This document shows, piece by piece, positions 1-5,881 of a stretch of 23,934 nt of DNA (the first letter of the stretch is position 1; each line of letters begins with the position of its first letter). The stretch is from Firmicutes bacterium CAG:475. GTDB taxonomy: Bacteria > Bacillota > Clostridia > Christensenellales > CAG-917. The notes beneath the pieces are model-generated. The model was not told the DNA's origin. It made no database searches and saw nothing but the letters and a program-made list of their open reading frames with translations. The DNA lies in NCBI GenBank assembly GCA_000434435.1, contig FR895509.1, positions 1 to 23,934 on the forward strand, given 5' to 3'. The position numbers were made by a program, and so were the translations under genes.

Positions 1-94
1 AACGAGGCGGATTGCGGTGCGCAAACGCCGAAGTGGAAAAGCCCGGAAGGGAAATAGGGGGCAAATCTAATTTAGAGTAAACGACGAAAAACTC

Positions 95-143
95 TTGTAG
101 AGGACGAACAAAACACGTGAGGAAAGGTGAAAATTGCATTTAA
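95..143 (+). repeat. Copy A of the window-terminal repeat
   Basis: This ~49-nt segment begins TTGTAGAGG, passes through ACACGTGAGGAA and ends in ATTGCATTTAA. Nearly the same sequence occurs on the minus strand at 23870-23917. The bases just before it (about 56-94, AGGGGGCAAAT then TAATTTAGAGT and ACGACG) match the tail of the same unit at the other window end, so this looks like part of a tandem array with a ~67-nt period. No coding potential or known element was recognised. Confidence 0.6.
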
Positions 144-149
144 AATTAT

Positions 150-184
150 CTTTTTTTCCCCAAAAAAAAAGCTCATTTTAGAGC
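150..184 (-). terminator. Possible weak terminator or A/T hairpin
   Basis: Read on the minus strand, GCTC-TAAAAT-GAGC (about 171-184) is followed by nine T residues (162-170), which resembles a weak intrinsic terminator. The run T7-CCCC-A9 at 150-171 can also fold on itself. The GC stem is only four pairs, so the call is tentative. Confidence 0.3.
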
Positions 185-192
185 GAAAACAT

Positions 193-318
193 AAAACCGT
201 CTGATTGAGATGAAAGACAAGGAAACGCCCGTCTGCAACAGAACCCAACGTACAAGGCGCACACGTGTTGACAGTCGAGGGATTTTGACGCAATTATTCG
301 CCAAATAGAGCGGTTTGT
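193..318. repeat. Tandem ~126-bp element, unit 1 (degenerate)
   Basis: Unit 1 starts AAAACCGTCTGATTGAG followed by ATGAA, identical over 22 bases to the start of unit 2 at 320. Its right end (TTTGAC, six bases, TATTCGC, then AGAGCGGTTTG) is clearly related to the right end of unit 2. The centres of the two units are unrelated. In this copy the terminal inverted repeat is largely decayed. No ORF or known RNA family was recognised. Confidence 0.6.
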
Positions 319-319
319 T

Positions 320-444
320 AAAACCGTCTGATTGAGATGAAGAGCGCGAAAAAGCCCTTCCGTAAACTCGCCTAATGTACATTACGTACATGACGAGGAT
401 ACGGAAGGGCTTTGACAAAGCTATTCGCTCAATCAGACGGTTTT
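320..444. repeat. Tandem ~126-bp element, unit 2, with perfect 17-bp terminal inverted repeats
   Basis: AAAACCGTCTGATTGAG (320-336) is matched by its exact reverse complement at 428-444. Nested inside are a second perfect 14-bp inverted repeat (351-364 with 400-413) and short inner pairs (CTCG/CGAG, ATGTAC/GTACAT), so the whole unit folds into one long interrupted hairpin. The right end overlaps the TAA stop of the SSB-like gene at 443-445. It could be a MITE-like element or a structured RNA. No target-site duplication or transposase is visible. Confidence 0.65.
346..413 (-). terminator. Intrinsic terminator of the deacetylase-ssb operon
   Basis: The 14-bp stem AAAGCCCTTCCGTA / TACGGAAGGGCTTT (351-364 and 400-413), read on the minus strand, is followed by TTTTTCGCG. 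It lies about 30 nt past the ssb stop codon. It doubles as the inner stem of repeat unit 2, so the element may have supplied the terminator. Confidence 0.6.
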
Positions 445-1054
445 AGATTGTTTCGAATTTGGTGATGGACACCTCATACGCCACTCTCTCTTCGATAGTG
501 CCGTCGTCAAGCGACTTTTGATATATACGCGACTGAATACGGCCTACGAGATGAATTTTGTCTCCGACGTCGAACGTCGAGGCATAACGCGCGTTCCTTC
601 CCCACGCTATTGCGGGAATATAGTCGGATTTGTTGTATGCGCGATTTACGGCAATAAGTAAATCGGCAATTTCTCGTTTGAAAGGCGTGGTGCGATAAAC
701 GGGCGGTTTGCAAACGTATCCTTCGAGTTCGATGACGTTGGGGGCATTCTCGTCGCACTCGCAAAGCTCTCTTACAAACACTCTGAGCACCAGTTTACTC
801 TTGCCGTCAACAATCTTGTTGTAACTTCTAAACTGTCCGATTAGTCCGATTAGATTGCCGATTTCAAAGTTTTGCCCTTCCATAAGTCTGTCGCTTACGG
901 TGATGGGGATTACGTCGCTTTGTCCCGACAATCTCTCCACCGAAACCGTCGTATCGTAAAACTTTTCGCCCATAATTTCGTGTGAAAATTCAGGCGCGCT
1001 TGCGATTTGCCCCGAAAGGTAAACTTGGTTGTTTTGCATTTGTTCGTAACTCAT
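443..1054 (-). CDS. Single-stranded DNA-binding-like protein with two OB folds
   Basis: The 203-residue product has two OB-fold-like halves, roughly residues 8-95 and 105-202. The second half carries the SSB-type stretch NRAYNKSDYIPAIAWGRNA followed by GDKIHLVGRIQSR, where family members bind single-stranded DNA. Two-domain SSB-like proteins of this type occur in Clostridia alongside the standard SSB. There is no acidic C-terminal tail of the kind that recruits replication proteins, so this is probably not the main replicative SSB. The ATG at 1054 is preceded by AGGAGG at ideal spacing. It lies 16 nt after the deacetylase gene and forms an operon with it. The stop codon falls in the terminal inverted repeat of the adjacent element. 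Confidence 0.8.
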   Translation of the reverse strand: MSYEQMQNNQVYLSGQIASAPEFSHEIMGEKFYDTTVSVERLSGQSDVIPITVSDRLMEGQNFEIGNLIGLIGQFRSYNKIVDGKSKLVLRVFVRELCECDENAPNVIELEGYVCKPPVYRTTPFKREIADLLIAVNRAYNKSDYIPAIAWGRNARYASTFDVGDKIHLVGRIQSRIYQKSLDDGTIEERVAYEVSITKFETI

Positions 1055-1070
1055 AAATCCTCCTGTACGT

Positions 1071-1835
1071 CTATGCGTTTTTGTGTTGTATTCCGTTTGA
1101 ATCTATCGTGTAGCCCTCTCGCAAAACGAGGTCGGCAACGCTCACAAACTCAAATCCCTGCCCTCGCAATGCCGTCAAAATCATCGGCAGCGCGTCCAGG
1201 ACGTGATCGCTGTTGTTGTGAAACAGCACTATATCACCGCTTTTCGCCTTTGGCACGACTCTGTCGTAAATCTGTTTTGCCGACAAGCCTTTCCAATCCA
1301 GCGAGTCGATCGACCACTGTACGCCCACCATATTCAGTTCTTCGAGCGACGTCATAAGTTTGTTGTTGTAGTCCCCGAAAGGAGCACGGAAATAAGTCGG
1401 TTTTTTGCCGGTCAGCTCTTGCACCCTATCGTTGACGTATTCGATTTCGTTTTTTATCTCGTTTTCGTTGAGTTTGGGCATGTTGAGATGATTTCTGGAG
1501 TGATTTCCGATTTCAAATCCCGCATCGGCAATGGCTTTGGTTTCCTTTTCGTACTTATCAAGCCAAAATCCGACGAGGAAAAACGTACCCTTTGCATTGT
1601 ATTCGCCCATAACGTCGAGAATACCTTGCGTTTTGTCCGCGCCCCACGCAGCGTCAAAGGTGAGCGCAATCACTTTTTTGTCGGTATCTACGGCGTACAC
1701 GGGCAGTTTTCTCGTGGTTTTGCAAAAGTACACGCCTGCGCTGTTTGTTACGCCCACCGACGCCGTAAGCACCGCAAACGCAATTAGCAACGACACCGCA
1801 CCGATAATGCTCGCTTTTTTCACTGTCAAAAACAT
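1071..1835 (-). CDS. Polysaccharide deacetylase (NodB domain, PdaB-like), membrane-anchored or secreted
   Basis: The protein has 254 residues with an N-terminal hydrophobic segment (about 9-30) that acts as a signal anchor or signal peptide. A NodB-type carbohydrate esterase domain follows: TFDAAWG with Asp61, the zinc-binding HxxxH pair NHSRNH (His112, His116), RAPFGD at 150-155, WSIDSLDW around 175-181, and LFHNN with His206. Enzymes of this family remove acetyl groups from N-acetyl sugars of peptidoglycan or related glycans outside the membrane. The length and the FDAAWG variant fit the PdaB-like branch in Clostridia, some members of which act in sporulation; a spore role is not shown here. 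A TATAAT box lies 11 nt upstream of the ATG (1847-1852) without a convincing -35. The first gene of a two-gene operon with the SSB-like gene. Confidence 0.85.
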   Translation of the reverse strand: MFLTVKKASIIGAVSLLIAFAVLTASVGVTNSAGVYFCKTTRKLPVYAVDTDKKVIALTFDAAWGADKTQGILDVMGEYNAKGTFFLVGFWLDKYEKETKAIADAGFEIGNHSRNHLNMPKLNENEIKNEIEYVNDRVQELTGKKPTYFRAPFGDYNNKLMTSLEELNMVGVQWSIDSLDWKGLSAKQIYDRVVPKAKSGDIVLFHNNSDHVLDALPMILTALRGQGFEFVSVADLVLREGYTIDSNGIQHKNA

Positions 1836-2010
1836 CGACTACCCCGATTATATCCGCGGCAAGAGTGCAAAATTGAAGAAATTATGTCACGAAAAGTCGA
1901 TTTTTCTTCTTTTTCGTTTAATTCCTTCCCTCACGCCTAGCATAAGTGTATTTTTCCGCGGCGATTTTTAGAACAAAAACGGCAAATCCTACGCCATTTT
2001 CAATGGCAAA

Positions 2011-2054
2011 ACAAGATAAAGACAAGATAAAAACAAGATAAGGACAAGATAAAA
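2011..2054. repeat. Four tandem 11-bp direct repeats (ACAAGATAAAR)
   Basis: Four copies of ACAAGATAAAN stand head to tail at 2011, 2022, 2033 and 2044, differing only in the last two bases. The 11-bp period is close to one helical turn, so all copies face the same side of the DNA. Degenerate A-rich continuations run to about 2080. This is the main content of the 395-nt gene-free stretch 1836-2231, together with the promoter at 2196. It may be a protein-binding array, an intrinsically bent segment or a minisatellite. Confidence 0.7.
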
Positions 2055-2195
2055 TATGGTAAAAGCAAGACGAAAAATAGCAAAAAACAAACGAAATTTA
2101 ATAAAAAACGCAAAATACTTTCAAGGGTAATCCTTTTGCCACAATGCCTAAATCCGACGGTACGCTCGGGAGAAACAAAGATTTCCTCATTTTCT

Positions 2196-2224
2196 TTGAC
2201 AAAGAAAAAATGGAGATTTATAAT
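2196..2224 (+). promoter_or_regulatory. Perfect consensus sigma-A promoter, leaderless start
   Basis: TTGACA (2196-2201) and TATAAT (2219-2224) are both perfect and separated by exactly 17 bp. The -10 box ends 7 nt before the ATG at 2232, so the predicted transcript begins at or next to the start codon. Confidence 0.8.
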
Positions 2225-2231
2225 ATGCAAT

Positions 2232-3134
2232 ATGAAACGCATCGCAACACAAAAAAACGGATTTTGGAAAAGAGTGGGCATCAATATCCCCTTCGTTCTG
2301 ATGATAGCGGCAATGGTCGCTTTGTTTTCGGGTTGTCTTTTGATGTGGTTTTATGCAATCGCATCACTTTTCGCATTCAAAAGCTCGATGATATTTCTCA
2401 TCTTGGCAGGCGCAGGCACGCTTTGTTTAGGTTTGGGGCTTGCCCTAATCCCCGCTTACAAAAAATACTACGATTTCTACAACAAAAAAATGGGATGGGA
2501 GTTCCCCGACAAGCCTGAAAAAGAAGAAAAAACCACAGTCGACGACGGCAAAAAGTCATTCAAAGATTACTTCACCCTGTCGAATATTTCGCTTGCGATA
2601 ATCGCACTCGGCGCAGTGTTTACAATCATATCCGCAGCACTCGGTTGCATCAATCGCGACACCTGGGTTGACGCCACGTCCTCTTTTATGAAAGAAAGCG
2701 GATATATGACCGAGCCTACGCATATTCAAAACTTTAAAGACGTGATTCAAGCTCAAAACGCAGGCGACAAAAATATTTCGACAATAAATATCGACTTCAA
2801 AGACAAACAAGCCGTGATTATCTACGTCGGCACGGAGTCCCCCGACAAGCTCGGCTTCGTGACGTACGACTACTATATCAAATACGAAAATCAAATCGTA
2901 AAAACACGCACCAAAGACGGCGTTATAACTCTCACGGAAACTCCTGCGCCTAAACTCGACGACACTGCGATAAAAAAGATTTTCTTTTTTATGTTCAAAG
3001 ATTTCGACGTTGAAAAACAAGTTCTGATTTACCTTCCCGAAGACACACGCGAAGGCGCACCGAACGAAATCAAAATCATAGGCGACAACGTCATATACGC
3101 AAAACAAGTTGACAAAACCGACAAAGCGGAATAA
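2232..3134 (+). CDS. Unknown membrane protein with three predicted transmembrane segments
   Basis: I do not recognise the family. The start at 2232 was chosen because the promoter directly upstream would place +1 at this ATG; the in-frame ATG at 2136 would lie upstream of the promoter. The 300-residue product has hydrophobic segments at about 18-47, 51-75 and 117-140, a charged, lysine-rich loop at 78-116, and a hydrophilic C-terminal domain (141-300) rich in Lys, Asp and beta-prone stretches such as KQAVIIYVGTE and NEIKIIGDNVIYAK. The C-terminal domain probably lies on one side of the membrane as a small beta domain. It is a monocistronic gene closed by the hairpin at 3183-3209. Its strong promoter suggests high expression. 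Confidence 0.75.
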   Translation: MKRIATQKNGFWKRVGINIPFVLMIAAMVALFSGCLLMWFYAIASLFAFKSSMIFLILAGAGTLCLGLGLALIPAYKKYYDFYNKKMGWEFPDKPEKEEKTTVDDGKKSFKDYFTLSNISLAIIALGAVFTIISAALGCINRDTWVDATSSFMKESGYMTEPTHIQNFKDVIQAQNAGDKNISTINIDFKDKQAVIIYVGTESPDKLGFVTYDYYIKYENQIVKTRTKDGVITLTETPAPKLDDTAIKKIFFFMFKDFDVEKQVLIYLPEDTREGAPNEIKIIGDNVIYAKQVDKTDKAE

Positions 3135-3182
3135 GGGAAAGTCACAAAAACGCCATTCGACCGCAATAGAAAAATCGCAATT

Positions 3183-3209
3183 AAAAAGCACCGCAAACGG
3201 TGCTTTTTT
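3183..3209. terminator. Bidirectional intrinsic terminator
   Basis: AAAAAGCACCG-CAAA-CGGTGCTTTTTT forms a strong stem with a T run on the plus strand and a T run on the minus strand. It sits between the convergent membrane-protein gene (plus) and icd (minus) and can serve both. Confidence 0.8.
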
Positions 3210-3247
3210 ATATTCTAATCGAATAAATCGTCGTCGAAAATAACATG

Positions 3248-4435
3248 TCACAATCTCGATGCGATTGCTTCAAGGAACTGTTTTGAATTGAGAGGCTTAA
3301 CTTCGACACCGTCAAGTTTAAAAATTCCCGCAAGGTCTTTTGTCATTTCTCCGCTCTCTATCGTATCGATTGTGGCTTTTTCAAGGCGATTTGCAAAATT
3401 CACCAACTCTCGATTGCCGTCAAGCTCTCCCCTCTTTTTGAGTGCGCCCGTCCACGCAAACAAAGTCGCAACGGAATTTGTCGAAGTTTCCTCACCTGCC
3501 CGATACTTTCTGAAATGCCGCGTAACCGTTCCGTGAGCGGCTTCGAACTCATATGCACCGCTCGGAGACACAAGCACCGATGTCATCATTGCCAGCGAAC
3601 CAAACGCAGTCGCAACCATGTCGCTCATCACGTCGCCGTCATAATTTTTAAGCGCCCAAATGAATCCGCCGTGCGAGCGCATTACGCGCGCGACCGCATC
3701 GTCGATAAGCGTATAGAAATACTCTATACCGGCATCTTCAAAGGCATCTTTAAATTCATTGTCGAAAATTTCTTGAAAAATGTCCTTGAATCTATGATCA
3801 TACACTTTGGAAATGGTGTCTTTCGTGCTGAACCAAAGATCTTGTTTTTGAGCAAGCGCATATGAAAAACAACTCTTTGCAAAACTTCTTATACTCTTAT
3901 CGGTATTGTGTTGCGCTTGCACTATTCCGTCTTCACCGCAAAAGTCGAACACCGTTTTTTCCTCGCCGTCACAAGAAACAATCGCCTTACCGCCATGGGC
4001 TTTTAGTTCTACGGCTTTATAAACATCGCCGTATGCATGTCTGGCAATGACGATAGGCTTCGTCCACCCCGGCACCAAAGGAGTTATCCCTTTGCAGAGC
4101 ACTGGCGACCTGAAAACAGTACCGTCCATCATTGCGCGAATTGTTGCGTTAGGGCTCGGGTATATGCGTTTTAAACCGAATTCTTCGACTCGTTGCGAGT
4201 TCGGAGTAATTGTAGCACACTTAACGCCGACGCCATATTTTAGGCAGGCATTTGCAGCCTCTACCGTGACTTTATCGTCGGTTGCGTCACGATTCTGTAT
4301 GGAAAGATCGTAATATTCGTTTTTTAAATCCACATAAGGACAAATAAGAATATCTTTCACCCACCGCCAAATCACGCGAGTCATCTCATCGCCATCGATT
4401 TCAACAATGGGAACGCTCATTTTAATCTTGTTCAC
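3248..4435 (-). CDS. icd: NADP-dependent isocitrate dehydrogenase, eukaryote-like (type II) subfamily
   Basis: The 395-residue protein catalyses oxidative decarboxylation of isocitrate to 2-oxoglutarate with NADP+. It resembles the homodimeric mitochondrial/cytosolic type rather than the E. coli Icd type. Ser94, Asn96, Arg100, Arg109 and Arg132 (SPNATIR, TVFR, ARHAYGD) fall at the same positions as the isocitrate-binding residues of human IDH1. Metal-binding LIDDAVA, NYDGDVMSDMVA, the NADP-type segment HGTVTRHFRKY and STNSVATLFAWTGAL are all present. A GTG start at 4435 has GAGG seven nt upstream; the ATG five codons in lacks such spacing. It is a separate transcript with its own promoter. 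It supplies 2-oxoglutarate for glutamate and NADPH, which links it to the Nfn transhydrogenase genes at 15452-17652. Confidence 0.95.
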   Translation of the reverse strand: MNKIKMSVPIVEIDGDEMTRVIWRWVKDILICPYVDLKNEYYDLSIQNRDATDDKVTVEAANACLKYGVGVKCATITPNSQRVEEFGLKRIYPSPNATIRAMMDGTVFRSPVLCKGITPLVPGWTKPIVIARHAYGDVYKAVELKAHGGKAIVSCDGEEKTVFDFCGEDGIVQAQHNTDKSIRSFAKSCFSYALAQKQDLWFSTKDTISKVYDHRFKDIFQEIFDNEFKDAFEDAGIEYFYTLIDDAVARVMRSHGGFIWALKNYDGDVMSDMVATAFGSLAMMTSVLVSPSGAYEFEAAHGTVTRHFRKYRAGEETSTNSVATLFAWTGALKKRGELDGNRELVNFANRLEKATIDTIESGEMTKDLAGIFKLDGVEVKPLNSKQFLEAIASRL

Positions 4436-4468
4436 ACGAACACCTCAAAACTAAAGAATTATACAATT

Positions 4469-4497
4469 ATTGTAGCATGTGGATGCCATATTCGCAA
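4469..4497 (-). promoter_or_regulatory. Promoter of icd
   Basis: On the minus strand TTGCGA (4492-4497) and TACAAT (4469-4474) are separated by 17 bp, leaving a 5' leader of about 27 nt that contains the GAGG ribosome site. A second TATAAT (4458-4463) follows but has no matching -35. Confidence 0.6.
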
Positions 4498-4531
4498 GAA
4501 AATTATAAAAACGATAACACGACAGAATTGA

Positions 4532-5653
4532 CTATTTGACTAGTTTCCCTCCTCCCGAAAAGTTTTTCAACACGTCGGATTTAAATACGTCGGGTTTGAT
4601 TTGCCTTGACTTATTTTCAATCGCCTCTTCGATAATATCGCTCAACAGTTGTTTGAACGAAATTCCTACACCCTTAAACAGATAAAACGCCATAGAACCG
4701 GGAATTGTGTTTATCTCGTTGACGTAAACCTTGTTTCGCTTTACGTCCGCAAGAAAATCCACTCTGACCACGCCCGATAGTCCGAGTTTTTCGTACAGCG
4801 TTTTCGTGTTTGACTTGACGATATCCTCCAACGAGCCGATTTCGGCAGGGATTTTGTGCGCGGACGCACTCATTTTTCCTCCCGTATATTTGTCCTCGAA
4901 AGTGAGAAAATCGCTTGCCGAACACGGTTGTTCGGTGTCGGAAATCACAATTCGACCGTTTTTCGAATATGCGGCGCAGTTGACTTCGACAAAATCTTCG
5001 AGTTTGTGTTCGACAACGATTTTTTCGTCGAATTTAGAGGCAACCTGCAAAGCAAAATCAAGCTCTTCCCTGCATTTTGCAACTTCTATGCCGATACTGC
5101 TTCCTTGCGACGCCGGTTTGACAATCATCGGATAACGGATAATATCTTCGAGCTTTGCAATAGTTTTGGCATTTTCCCTATCGAATTCCGTTTTGGACAC
5201 TACTTCGTATGGCAAAACGTTCAACAGCATACTCTCAAACAATCGCTTTGACCACGCCTTGTCCATACAACTTGCAGAGCGCAACACGTCGCAAGACGTG
5301 TACGCAATCGAGTTATATTCGAAAAGTGCCTGCAAAACGCCGTTTTCTCCCTCACCGCCGTGGCAGCACAAAAGCACGACATCGGGTTTAAAATATTTTG
5401 CTATCTTGTTTTTACGCAAGGTGTAAAACTCACCTTTTATCAAAACGACCTTTTTGTGTTCGAGCGGATTGAACGGCGCAAAATTTTTTATGGAATCGAA
5501 CTTGCCCGCATAAAAATCTCCCTCATACGCAAACACGCACTCGACGACGTATTTCGACTTGTCGACGTTTTGAAAAGTTTGCATTGCGGTGATGACGGAT
5601 ATATCCCTTTCAAGCGACCTTGCGCCGAACACGAGCGCAACTTTCTTTTTCAT
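4532..5653 (-). CDS. ddl: D-alanine--D-alanine ligase
   Basis: The 373-residue ATP-grasp enzyme joins two D-alanines to make the dipeptide used by MurF in peptidoglycan synthesis. Visible family marks are the N-terminal GARSLERDIS (variant of GGxSxEHxxS, Glu15 kept), CCHGGEGENG (98-105), the ATP-binding KPASQGSSIGI (179-189), VEVNC (222-226), RVDF (297-300) and the metal-site NEINTIPGS (312-320). The start at 5653 has AGGTGG at good spacing; the 36 extra upstream codons lack a ribosome site. The adjacent upstream gene is a MurF-type ligase, so two consecutive steps are clustered, although a terminator lies between them. NTIPGS and a DKY segment near 254-256 fit a D-Ala-D-Ala ligase. I see no evidence for a D-Ala-D-Lac resistance ligase, but specificity cannot be proven from sequence. 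Confidence 0.93.
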   Translation of the reverse strand: MKKKVALVFGARSLERDISVITAMQTFQNVDKSKYVVECVFAYEGDFYAGKFDSIKNFAPFNPLEHKKVVLIKGEFYTLRKNKIAKYFKPDVVLLCCHGGEGENGVLQALFEYNSIAYTSCDVLRSASCMDKAWSKRLFESMLLNVLPYEVVSKTEFDRENAKTIAKLEDIIRYPMIVKPASQGSSIGIEVAKCREELDFALQVASKFDEKIVVEHKLEDFVEVNCAAYSKNGRIVISDTEQPCSASDFLTFEDKYTGGKMSASAHKIPAEIGSLEDIVKSNTKTLYEKLGLSGVVRVDFLADVKRNKVYVNEINTIPGSMAFYLFKGVGISFKQLLSDIIEEAIENKSRQIKPDVFKSDVLKNFSGGGKLVK

Positions 5654-5730
5654 GTTTTCCACCTCGAAAAAATTTTCATGGCATAATATGAACGATGGCG
5701 GAATTGTGTGCAATACACCGAACGTCTTAG

Positions 5731-5753
5731 AAAAAAAACCGTAATTTTTACGG
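5731..5753 (-). terminator. Intrinsic terminator after the MurF-type gene
   Basis: On the minus strand CCGTA-AAAAT-TACGG is followed by eight T residues (5731-5738). It separates the MurF-type gene from ddl, so ddl should have its own promoter within 5654-5730. The rest of this 228-nt gap is AT-rich with no gene seen. Confidence 0.7.
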
Positions 5754-5881
5754 ATTTTCAAAATTAAATATTATTATACATATGCATATTATTTTTGCAA
5801 AAGTATTCTATTATTTTGCATTTTTTAGAATAAAACATTATCGATTTGGCTGTTTTTAATAGTACTTTTGCCAAAATCGAC

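Noticed and set aside
72..418. Two short minus-strand frames at the left edge
   Set aside because: They run through the repeats and hairpins, lack ribosome sites and show no conserved features.
193..444. CRISPR-like array
   Set aside because: Only two direct copies with a ~105-nt gap, one inverted copy, and no cas genes. Spacing and repeat form do not fit CRISPR.
193..444. Retron-type msr/msd RNA
   Set aside because: The long hairpin and flanking inverted repeats suggested it, but no reverse transcriptase gene lies in the window.
2136..2231. 32-codon N-terminal extension of the membrane-protein gene
   Set aside because: It would start upstream of the consensus promoter, so the codons would not be in the transcript.
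2000..2284. Minus-strand 94-codon hydrophobic frame rich in Phe and Leu
   Set aside because: It is translation of the A-rich 11-bp repeats and promoter region, has no ribosome site, and overlaps the real plus-strand gene start.
4532..5653. Van-type D-Ala-D-Lac or D-Ala-D-Ser resistance ligase
   Set aside because: No vanH, vanX or vanT-like neighbours are present and the gene sits beside the MurF-type gene, as in normal wall synthesis.
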